Of a stretch of 64,000 nucleotides of DNA, positions 53,746 to 61,019 are shown piece by piece. The position numbers were made by a program, and so were the translations under genes. The stretch lies in NCBI GenBank assembly GCA_945862145.1, contig CAMAXE010000013.1:1-64000 (forward strand). Direction: 5' to 3'. This stretch comes from Klebsiella pneumoniae. GTDB taxonomy: Bacteria > Pseudomonadota > Gammaproteobacteria > Pseudomonadales > UBA5518. Each line of letters starts with the position of its first letter. Position 1 is the first letter of the stretch. A model generated the notes under the pieces. The model was given only the letters and a program-made list of their open reading frames with translations, searched no databases and was not told where the DNA came from.

Positions 53746-54875
53746 GCCAGCTCACCGATCAGGCGCCAGAGTTCCTCGCCTATCGCCTCACGCCGCCATC
53801 CCGCGAAAAGCGTGCCGTCGTCCGGGCGTTCACTGGCCCCGGCGCGGCGCACCAGATCCTCCAGATCACGCCGCTTGGCGAGCATCTCGGGTGCCACACC
53901 CAGCGACTCGGACCGCTCCAGCACGCGGCTCTTCAGCGCCTTTACGCGACGCGTATCGGCCGGACTCAACGGTGGCGGCAATGCCGCTGGCCAGGCATCG
54001 GGCGCGAGCACTGCGGCGGCCGCTGCCTCGGCGAGCATGGCCTTGCCGTGGCGCCTGCGGGCGGAATCCTGCAAGTCGGGAATATCGGCCAACCCCTGCT
54101 CGTCCTGAATACGGGTTTCGGCAATGCGCAGCAGCACTGGATCAAGAACCACCCAGCTGCGCGGCAGATCGCGCTCGCGGGCCGTGCGTTCGCGCCAGAC
54201 ATGCAGTGCGCGCAAAACGGCAAGCCGTGGCGGATCGAGGCGCCAGGCCCCGCCCAGCGACCCCAGATCAACGCCCGGCTCGCGGGCGCGGAAACGCGGC
54301 ACGATGGCCGCGCACTCCTCGGCTGCCCAGGCCGCCTTGCGGGGCTCGGCCTGAAGGCGCTCCTGCAGGATCTCGTAGAGCCGCGGCAGATGGAGCACGT
54401 CTTCTGCCGCGTAACTGAGCTGGGCGGGCGATAGCGGACGCTGGAGCCAATCGGTGCGGGTCTCGGACTTGTCGAGCTCGACACCGAGCTCCATGCCGAC
54501 GATGCGCTGGTAGCCCACCGAAAGCCCGTGCCCGCAAAAAGCCGCCAGGACCTGAGTGTCGATCAAGGGCTCCGGCAGCACACCCAGACGCCGCATGCAG
54601 ACCTCGAGGTCCTCGCTGCAGGAGTGCATCAGCTTGGCGATCCCCGGGTCGGCCAGCAGGGTGGCGAGCGGCGCCAGGTCGTCGATCGCAAGGGGATCGA
54701 CGAGGTACGAGCCGGTACCGTCGAAGAGCTGGAACAGGGCGGCCTGGGGATGGAAAGTGCGCACCCGCATGAACTCCGTGTCCAGCGCGAGCAGACGGGT
54801 AGTCCGGCATCGGGCTACCGCCTCCTCCAGCGCGGCATCCGAGCTAACCAGTGTCACCTGCGCCGTCGTACTCAC
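53742..54875 (-). CDS. rnd: Ribonuclease D
   Basis: A 377-residue 3'-to-5' exoribonuclease for tRNA maturation. DEDD motifs: [15 protein letters not shown] near 29-43 (Exo I), [12 protein letters not shown] near 91 (Exo II) and [16 protein letters not shown] near 173 (Exo III with Tyr/Asp). Two HRDC domains follow. Start overlaps the recR stop as ATGA (54872-54875), so translation is coupled. A family-typical length and complete. Confidence 0.95.
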   Translation of the reverse strand: MSTTAQVTLVSSDAALEEAVARCRTTRLLALDTEFMRVRTFHPQAALFQLFDGTGSYLVDPLAIDDLAPLATLLADPGIAKLMHSCSEDLEVCMRRLGVLPEPLIDTQVLAAFCGHGLSVGYQRIVGMELGVELDKSETRTDWLQRPLSPAQLSYAAEDVLHLPRLYEILQERLQAEPRKAAWAAEECAAIVPRFRAREPGVDLGSLGGAWRLDPPRLAVLRALHVWRERTARERDLPRSWVVLDPVLLRIAETRIQDEQGLADIPDLQDSARRRHGKAMLAEAAAAAVLAPDAWPAALPPPLSPADTRRVKALKSRVLERSESLGVAPEMLAKRRDLEDLVRRAGASERPDDGTLFAGWRREAIGEELWRLIGELA

Positions 54876-55468
54876 GCGGGTTTGCGACCGAGAAAGGCGT
54901 GCTGCAAGGTGCCGCCATCGACGTATTCGAGCTCTCCGCCGAGCGGCACCCCGTGCGCGATGCGCGAGACCGGCACGCCGACGGCGCGCAGTTGTTCGGT
55001 AATGAAATAGGCCGTGGCCTCACCCTCGACGGTCGGGTTGGTGGCCAGTATCACTTCGCGGAACTGCTCCTCGCGGGCCCGTGTGACGAGGAGATCAAGG
55101 CCAAGCTCCGTCGGGCCGATCCCGTCGATCGGCGAAAGGCGGCCAAGGAGTACGAAGTACAGCCCGCGATAACCGCCGGACTGCTCGACGGCGATGACAT
55201 CGGCCGGGGTTTCCACCACGCAGAGCATGCCGCGGTCACGACGCTCGCTACCACAGATCGCGCAGAGCTCGTCCTCGCTCAGATTGCGACAACGCCGGCA
55301 GCGACCGACCCGCTCGACGGCACGCGACAGCGCCGCTGCCAGGGCCGAGGCTCCCGCCCGATCACGCTCCAGAAGGTGCATGGTCATGCGCTGTGCGGAC
55401 TTCGGGCCGACGCCGGGCAGGCACTGCAGCGTGTCCATCAGCGTGTCTATGGCAGGACCGAAACGCAT
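54872..55468 (-). CDS. recR: Recombination mediator RecR
   Basis: A 198-residue protein that with RecO loads RecA on gaps. The ATG at 55468 has GGAG 8 bases upstream and gives the normal N-terminus ([20 protein letters not shown]); two earlier ATGs lie too close to the site. Helix-hairpin-helix [12 protein letters not shown] near 17-28, a four-Cys zinc finger [16 protein letters not shown] near 56-71 and a Toprim domain with [13 protein letters not shown] near 80-92 are intact. Part of the dnaX-ybaB-recR set. Confidence 0.97.
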   Translation of the reverse strand: MRFGPAIDTLMDTLQCLPGVGPKSAQRMTMHLLERDRAGASALAAALSRAVERVGRCRRCRNLSEDELCAICGSERRDRGMLCVVETPADVIAVEQSGGYRGLYFVLLGRLSPIDGIGPTELGLDLLVTRAREEQFREVILATNPTVEGEATAYFITEQLRAVGVPVSRIAHGVPLGGELEYVDGGTLQHAFLGRKPA

Positions 55469-55489
55469 ACTCATCACTCCAGTGCCTGC

Positions 55490-55810
55490 TCAAAAACCTG
55501 TGGGGAAACCGGCAGGGAGCCCGAGACTCCCGGTCACGTCGGCAAGTCGCTCGCGCTGCAGGGTCTCGAGCTTGCGGACCGCATCGTTGAAGGCTGCGGC
55601 AACCATGTCACCAATCACCGCGCTATCCTCGCCGAGCAGCGAGGGCTCGATGTGCACCCGGCGCACATCGTGGCGCCCGGTCATGGAGACACGCACCAGA
55701 CCGCCGCCGGACTCGCCCTGTACTTCAAGGCGCGCGACGTCGTCTTGCACGGATTTAAGTTTCTGCTGCACGGCCTGCGCCTGCTGCAGCAACTCCTCCC
55801 AGTCTTTCAT
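55490..55810 (-). CDS. ybaB: Nucleoid-associated protein YbaB/EbfC
   Basis: A 106-residue DNA-binding protein. The start at 55810 (MKDWEELLQQAQAVQQKLK) follows GGGAGG at good spacing inside the end of dnaX, so it is translated from within that gene. The N-terminal helix is followed by the beta-sheet GESGGGLVRVSMTGRHDVRRVHI and SLLGED. Sits between dnaX and recR as in E. coli, with 21 bases before recR. Confidence 0.94.
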   Translation of the reverse strand: MKDWEELLQQAQAVQQKLKSVQDDVARLEVQGESGGGLVRVSMTGRHDVRRVHIEPSLLGEDSAVIGDMVAAAFNDAVRKLETLQRERLADVTGSLGLPAGFPTGF

Positions 55811-55811
55811 C

Positions 55812-57665
55812 TCAACCTCCCGCTGGGGACGGCGGCGCGGGCGCGTCGACGGCGTGGATGCTCTCACGCTGAAGGCGTCCCGCGAAACTCTCCAGCAGCA
55901 GTTTCACGTTGGCATCGGCCTCGATGTGGGCGACGGCCGCCTCTCGCCGCTCCTCCGACAGCCGCAGTTCTCGCCCTGCGGGGGTCTCCGCGCCTGGCTC
56001 CACGCAATGGAGCAGCAAAATGATATCGCAGTCGAAGTGGGCGCCGAGCGCGGCCGACAGACGCTCCGTCGCTGCCGGCGCGAGCAGGGCTGCATGGCGC
56101 GGGTCGAGATCGAACTCCACGCATCCGTCGAGGACCCGCCGTGGCAGCGCATGCATTGCAAGGCTACGCGCCATCCCGGCAAGGGGCAGCTCGGCGAGCA
56201 ATGTCGCCCAGTTCCTGGCATGCAGCGATTCCAGCCGCAGGGGGATTGCATCGCCAAGAGGCTCGGTGCCGGCATCGGGCGCATGCGGCATGGCAACAGC
56301 ATCGGCCGCAGCAGGCTGTGCAGGCTGTGCAGGCTGTGCAGGCTGCATCGCGTATGGCTCGAGGCTAAGCAAGCCGACAGCGGGTGCAACCGGGCTCGGC
56401 TCCAAAGGAGCGGGAGTGGGAGTAGGAACTGGAGCGGGAGCGGGAGCGGGAACGGGAGTCGGTCTGATGGCCGCGTCCGGCCTCACACCGGCGGTCGGCT
56501 CAGACTTTTTTGCGAGACCCGCCACCTCCCGTGCGGGCGCGGAGGAGCCAACGACCGCTCCCGAACCGGGGCGAGGCGCCGCGGCGGGCCGGAAGGCAAG
56601 CATCCTGAGCAGCGCCATCTCGAGGCCACTGCGGGCATCGGGCGCATAGGGCAGGTCACGGCGACACTGCAGCCCGATCTGGTAATAGAGTTGGACATCG
56701 ACGGGCGTTGCGGCATCGGCCCAGCGGGCAAACTGCTCGCGATCACCGTGCACGGACTCGAGCGCAGCGGGCACCGCCTGCACCAGCGCCACGCGGTGCA
56801 AATCGACCAGCAACTCGGCCAGCACGCGCTCGCAATCGGCACCCTGGCCGGCCAAGGCCTCAACCGCTTGTAGCACCCGGGCCGCATCCGCGGCCAGCAG
56901 GGCATCGAGGAGCGTGCGCAACTGCTCGCGTTCGACATAGCCGAGCATCTCGCTCACCGTCGCGGCAGCAACCTTGCCACCGCCGTGGGCGATTGCCTGG
57001 TCGGTGAGGCTGAGCGCATCGCGCATGCTGCCCTGGGCCGCCACGGCGATCTGCCACAGACCCGCCGCCTCGCTCTCGAGCCCCTCCTGCCCCAGTACAT
57101 GCGCCAAATGCCCGGCGATCTGCTCGGGGGAGAGATTGCGCAGGTGCAACTGCAGACAACGCGAGAGCACGGTGGCGGGCAGTTTCTGCGGGTCCGTCGT
57201 GGCCAGCAGGAACTTCACGTGCGGCGGCGGCTCTTCGAGCGTTTTCAGCAAGGCGTTGAAGGAGTGCCCCGACAGCATGTGTACCTCGTCGATGAGGTAC
57301 ACCTTGTAGCGTCCGCGGGCTGGGGCGTAGAGCACGTTGTCGAGCAGTTCCCGGGTGTCCTCGACCTTGGTGCGCGAAGCCGCATCGACCTCCAGGAGAT
57401 CGAGAAAGCGGCCCTCGGCGATCTCCCGGCAGGCGCTGCACTGGCCGCAGGGCGTGGCGGAAACCCCCTGCTCGCAGTTAAGGCACTTGGCAATCAGCCG
57501 GGCGAGGGTGGTCTTGCCGACCCCGCGGGTACCGGTCAGGAGGTAGGCGTGATGGAGACGGTTGCTGCCGAGCGCATTGACCAGCGCCCGCAGCACATGT
57601 TCCTGCCCGACCATCTGGTCGAAGGCCTGCGGACGCCAGCGGCGCGCGAGTACCTGGTAGCTCAT
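55812..57665 (-). CDS. dnaX: DNA polymerase III subunits tau and gamma
   Basis: A 617-residue clamp-loader ATPase (E. coli 643). The start at 57665 (MSYQVLARRWRPQAFDQMVG) is standard. Walker A GTRGVGKTTLARL near 45-57, a Cys4 zinc motif CLNCEQGVSATPCGQCSAC near 64-82, and DEVHMLS near 126 are intact; the C-terminal third is a Pro/Ala-rich hinge and the tau tail binding polymerase alpha. A programmed -1 site at 56505-56511 gives gamma of 388 residues. The hinge carries AQP repeats and a PAPAPV run. ffs lies just upstream and ybaB just downstream. Confidence 0.96.
   Translation of the reverse strand: MSYQVLARRWRPQAFDQMVGQEHVLRALVNALGSNRLHHAYLLTGTRGVGKTTLARLIAKCLNCEQGVSATPCGQCSACREIAEGRFLDLLEVDAASRTKVEDTRELLDNVLYAPARGRYKVYLIDEVHMLSGHSFNALLKTLEEPPPHVKFLLATTDPQKLPATVLSRCLQLHLRNLSPEQIAGHLAHVLGQEGLESEAAGLWQIAVAAQGSMRDALSLTDQAIAHGGGKVAAATVSEMLGYVEREQLRTLLDALLAADAARVLQAVEALAGQGADCERVLAELLVDLHRVALVQAVPAALESVHGDREQFARWADAATPVDVQLYYQIGLQCRRDLPYAPDARSGLEMALLRMLAFRPAAAPRPGSGAVVGSSAPAREVAGLAKKSEPTAGVRPDAAIRPTPVPAPAPAPVPTPTPAPLEPSPVAPAVGLLSLEPYAMQPAQPAQPAQPAAADAVAMPHAPDAGTEPLGDAIPLRLESLHARNWATLLAELPLAGMARSLAMHALPRRVLDGCVEFDLDPRHAALLAPAATERLSAALGAHFDCDIILLLHCVEPGAETPAGRELRLSEERREAAVAHIEADANVKLLLESFAGRLQRESIHAVDAPAPPSPAGG
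56312..56462. repeat. Codon repeats in the dnaX hinge
   Basis: Four tandem 9-bp units (CAGGCTGTG, the last ending GCA) at 56312-56347 encode an AQP repeat, and a run of GGGAGC-like hexamers at about 56408-56462 encodes PAPAPVPTPTPAP. They lie in the flexible linker of tau, where length change is tolerated, so copy number may vary. Confidence 0.8.
56500..56511 (-). promoter_or_regulatory. dnaX programmed -1 frameshift site
   Basis: Minus-strand slippery heptamer A AAA AAG (56511-56505, codons GCA AAA AAG). A -1 slip places GTC then TGA (56502-56500), ending gamma after 388 residues. An SD-like GGGAGG lies about 13 bases upstream, and GC-rich sequence that can fold follows. This is the same heptamer and same quick stop as E. 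coli dnaX. Confidence 0.88.
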
Positions 57666-57721
57666 CGTATCGGGGCTGATTCCGGAAATCGGGCGGCATG
57701 CCGGGTATGCAGGGTCATGGA

Positions 57722-57833
57722 GGCGGCCCCGACCAGCCACACCCCGGCACACGCATCAGCAACTACCGTTGCTCCCTTCCGGGCCTGGCGGGGTTCGCTG
57801 CCTAGCGTTGCGAGGGGACCGATCGGGGCCACC
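57722..57833 (-). ncRNA. ffs: Signal recognition particle RNA (4.5S)
   Basis: A 112-base RNA on the minus strand. The conserved apical loop and symmetric/asymmetric bulges are visible: GCCAGGCCCGGAAGGGAGCA corresponds to the universal GGTCAGGYCCGGAAGGRAGCA of bacterial 4.5S RNA, and ends GGTGGCCCCGAT and GTCGGGGCCGCC pair as the long stem. It binds Ffh to target membrane proteins. Placement just upstream of dnaX matches pseudomonads. Exact ends are estimated from the pairing. Confidence 0.93.
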
Positions 57834-57938
57834 ATGAAAGACCCGTGCAAGAGGCCTTGGAGTATGGTCGATAGCGACCCGGGGCGGCAAGCACGGGAGA
57901 CGCCGTACCATCCTTTAGGCCCGCCCGCGATCATGGGC

Positions 57939-57968
57939 TTGACAAGCCAAGTTACAGATGAAAAGAAT
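57939..57968 (+). promoter_or_regulatory. Candidate sigma-70 promoter upstream of the 58057 gene
   Basis: A perfect TTGACA at 57939-57944 with AAGAAT at 57963-57968, 18 bases apart, about 88 bases before the next plus-strand start. The -10 is weak (4 of 6). Confidence 0.35.
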
Positions 57969-58056
57969 GCGCCGGCCTCGCGCCAGGATGTACAGGTGAG
58001 CGCGACCCCGGCGGCAGCGCACCGCGCGAGAAGCACAGTCCACACCGAGGTCATGG

Positions 58057-58641
58057 ATGGAGTCCAAGCCCCTGATCGAAATCGATACCCGCGTCCTCAA
58101 GGAGGACTACTGCAACTACGACCTCATCGCGCGCAGTTGGCACGATGAATACCGCGGCCGGGTCTGGAAAAACAAGGAACGTGTCGCCGATTTCGAGGGC
58201 ACCGATCTCGACGAAATCATGCTCGAACTGCGCGCCATCGTCGACGAACTGCAATCTGAGAAGCGCCGCAAACGCGGCAAGCGCAAGCCCACGCCCACGG
58301 AGATCGCCGCGGCGATCGCCAGCGTCGAACCCAAGCTGTCGCGCCCGCAGAAAATGATGCTTGCCATACACGGCAAGGCGCCGGGGCAGCGCGTCATGGC
58401 GCGGGCGATGACCCGCGTCGGTGAATACGCCAGCGCGGAACTGGCATTTACCGATTACCTGCAGGTGGCGCGCCGGCTTGCCGATGAACTCGCCTACGCG
58501 CCCGGCAGCCGCCGCAAGGATGTGTACCCTGGCACTGCGGTCCTCTTTACAGAGGAAATCACCCAAAGCGCGGTTGGAGCAGACACCATCCTCGTGCTGC
58601 GCCCAGAGGTGGGCAATGCCATCGAACTCCTGAAATGGTGA
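58057..58641 (+). CDS. Conserved-looking protein of unknown function
   Basis: A 194-residue hydrophilic protein with a start (MESKPLIEIDTRVLKEDY) after GAGG. The middle has a basic stretch (EKRRKRGKRKPTPTEI) that could bind nucleic acid, then an ordered C-terminal part (SAELAFTDYLQVARRLADELAYAPGSRRKDVYPG and a terminal strand ILVLRPEVGNAIELLKW). No signal peptide or membrane segment. I do not recognise the family. It sits between ffs/dnaX and tilS, transcribed toward tilS from its own likely promoter. Confidence 0.72.
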   Translation: MESKPLIEIDTRVLKEDYCNYDLIARSWHDEYRGRVWKNKERVADFEGTDLDEIMLELRAIVDELQSEKRRKRGKRKPTPTEIAAAIASVEPKLSRPQKMMLAIHGKAPGQRVMARAMTRVGEYASAELAFTDYLQVARRLADELAYAPGSRRKDVYPGTAVLFTEEITQSAVGADTILVLRPEVGNAIELLKW

Positions 58642-58654
58642 TCAGGCGCGACGC

Positions 58655-59980
58655 CTAATCGAAGTCTTCAGGCGACCAGAGCAAGCGCACGCCTGCCTCG
58701 CCGGCCGCCACCGCAAAGCCCTCGCATACACCGACGCCACCGACCGCGGCGAGTTCTGCATCCACGAACAACAGCGGCACCACGTCGCGCAGCCAGGGCG
58801 GCACGCCTGACTCCTGCAGCACCTGCTTGAGCGGCTTCTCCGGCCGACCTGCCAGCCGGCAGGCGGTGCCAGGACGGCGAAATGCGATCGTGTACACACG
58901 CCCCGGGCGCACCGCATCCGCGCCGAGTTCAGGCAGCAGCGACACCCTGCCCACACCAGGGATGCGGGCGACGTGCCCGGCTTCGATGATGAACGGTGCG
59001 GGAGGCGCTCGGCGATCGGCGCGGCGAGACAGCAAATAGAGCGCATCATCGAACCGGCGCACCACCGCGGCGCCAATCACCAGCCTCGGCTGCCGGTCCG
59101 GGGCCGCCTCGATCACCTCGGCAAGCAAGGTCTGGAGCGAACGCGCCTCGGCAGCCTGATCGGTGCCCTGCTTCAACCACTCGCGCAGGACCTGTCGGCC
59201 CCGTGCCGCCTCGAGCGCGCGCCACGGCGCCAGACGCAGACAGGACTGGCCGAAACGGTCCGTTCCTGCGCACCTGCCGAGGTCTTCGCTGGCAAGGGAG
59301 GCACAGATGGAGGCGGCATCACCGCAGTGTTCCGCAGCACGCGCGATCCGCGCGGCGGCACCGGGCCAGCGCTGCTCGAGCACCGGCATGACCTGCGCTC
59401 GCAGCAGATTGCGCCCGTAGGAGGCCTGCTCGTTGGAAGGATCCTCGATCCACTGCAGCCCCGCCGCGTGGGCATGCGCAAGCAGGCGTTCGCGGGGCCA
59501 GTCAAGCAGCGGTCGACACAACAGCGCCGCGCCACAGGGTCGGTGGCTCGGCATGCCCGCGAGGCCGGCCGGCCCTGCCCCGCGCAACAGCCTGAGCAGC
59601 ACCGTCTCGGCCTGATCATCCTGGTGATGCGCGAGCAGCAGGAGGTCATCATCCCGGCAGAACGCCTCAAAGACCTGATAGCGCGCGCGTCGCAGCCGAT
59701 CCTCCGCTGCCGAGCCAGGCTCGGCACGTCGTGCACTGAACGGCACGCCGAGCGCAGCGCACACGCGCTCGCAATGAGCAGCCCAGATGCCAGAATCAGG
59801 GTGAACACCATGATCCACGTGCAAGACTTCGAGAAGCGGCGCATCGACGCGCCCGTGCAGGCTGCGCACCGCCAGATCGAGCAGGACGTGCGAGTCCATC
59901 CCGCCACTGAAGGCAACGACCCAGCGCCTGGCCTGCGGATGCTCCCGCAGCAGGTGCAGGACAGGGTCGTCGGGGCTCAC
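58655..59980 (-). CDS. tilS: tRNA(Ile)-lysidine synthetase
   Basis: A 441-residue ATP-dependent enzyme that turns C34 of tRNA-Ile(CAU) into lysidine. The PP-loop motif VVAFSGGMDSHVLL is near 21-34; LAHHQDDQAETVLLRLLRG near 119-137 is the second conserved block. The C-terminal TilS domain is present (RPGTACRLAGRPEKPLKQVLQE). It begins 4 bases after the accA stop. The SGG-M-D-S form has Met where most have I or V. Confidence 0.95.
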   Translation of the reverse strand: MSPDDPVLHLLREHPQARRWVVAFSGGMDSHVLLDLAVRSLHGRVDAPLLEVLHVDHGVHPDSGIWAAHCERVCAALGVPFSARRAEPGSAAEDRLRRARYQVFEAFCRDDDLLLLAHHQDDQAETVLLRLLRGAGPAGLAGMPSHRPCGAALLCRPLLDWPRERLLAHAHAAGLQWIEDPSNEQASYGRNLLRAQVMPVLEQRWPGAAARIARAAEHCGDAASICASLASEDLGRCAGTDRFGQSCLRLAPWRALEAARGRQVLREWLKQGTDQAAEARSLQTLLAEVIEAAPDRQPRLVIGAAVVRRFDDALYLLSRRADRRAPPAPFIIEAGHVARIPGVGRVSLLPELGADAVRPGRVYTIAFRRPGTACRLAGRPEKPLKQVLQESGVPPWLRDVVPLLFVDAELAAVGGVGVCEGFAVAAGEAGVRLLWSPEDFD

Positions 59981-59984
59981 GAGG

Positions 59985-60935
59985 TCAACGGCTCCCGAAG
60001 GACATGAGCCTCCGGAATCGGGCCTCCAGCAGTTCCTCGCGCGGCATGGCTACCAAGCGGTCGAACTGCTGGGCGATGTGCTCGCGCACACGCTGCGCCA
60101 TGGCATCGGGATCGCGGTGCGCGCCGCCGCGCGGCTCGGGGATCGTCGCATCGACGATGCCGAGCTCCTCCAGCACGGTCGATGTCACGCCCATGGCCTC
60201 AGCGGCTTCGGGCGCCTTCTCGGTGGTCTTCCAGATGATGTTGGCGCAGCCCTCGGGCGATATCACAAAGTAGGTCGAGTACTGCAGCATGGCGAGGTGA
60301 TCGCCGACGCCGATGCCAAGCGCACCACCGGAGCTGCCCTCCCCGATCACCACGCACACGATAGGCGTGGCCAGTCGCGACATCACGGCAAGGTTCTGTG
60401 CGATCGCCTCGCTGATACCGCGCTCCTCGGAGTCGATACCGGGATAGGCACCGGGGGTATCGATCAGCGTAACCACCGGCAAGCGGTAGCGCTCGGCGAG
60501 CTCCATGAGACGCAGCGCCTTGCGATAGCCCTCGGGCTTGGGCATGCCGAAATTGCGGCGCACCTTCTCCGCAACGCTGCGACCTTTCTCGTGGCCGATG
60601 ATCATCGCCGCTCTGCCCTCGATACGGCCGATGCCCGCGATGATCGCACTGTCATCGCCGAAACGGCGGTCGCCATGCAGCTCGTCGAAATCGGTGCAGA
60701 TGCGCTCGATGTAATCGCTGCTGTAGGGCCGGCGCGGATGACGGGCCACCTTGACGATCTGCCAGGGGCTCAATGCGCCGTAGACCTTGTCGGTGAGACG
60801 CTCGCTTTTACCGCGGAGCTTCTCGATCTCATCGGTGATGCTGACACCGGTGTCATTGCCGACCAGACGCAGCTCTTCGATGCGCGCTTCCAGTTCGGCG
60901 ATAGGCTGTTCGAAGTCTAGAAAATTGGGGTTCAT
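59985..60935 (-). CDS. accA: Acetyl-CoA carboxylase carboxyltransferase subunit alpha
   Basis: A 316-residue subunit that with AccD transfers CO2 from carboxybiotin to acetyl-CoA, the first step of fatty acid synthesis. It begins [22 protein letters not shown] and has the carboxyltransferase core with [14 protein letters not shown] near 100, [24 protein letters not shown] near 126, and [15 protein letters not shown] near 202. Between tilS and dnaE as in E. coli. Confidence 0.97.
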   Translation of the reverse strand: MNPNFLDFEQPIAELEARIEELRLVGNDTGVSITDEIEKLRGKSERLTDKVYGALSPWQIVKVARHPRRPYSSDYIERICTDFDELHGDRRFGDDSAIIAGIGRIEGRAAMIIGHEKGRSVAEKVRRNFGMPKPEGYRKALRLMELAERYRLPVVTLIDTPGAYPGIDSEERGISEAIAQNLAVMSRLATPIVCVVIGEGSSGGALGIGVGDHLAMLQYSTYFVISPEGCANIIWKTTEKAPEAAEAMGVTSTVLEELGIVDATIPEPRGGAHRDPDAMAQRVREHIAQQFDRLVAMPREELLEARFRRLMSFGSR

Positions 60936-61019
60936 CGCGAAACGGCAGCCTTGGCGCGCGGAACGGGCAGTGAGCTTAGCAATCCGACCAGCAAAATTCC
61001 ACGCACTGCAGAGCCCGGC

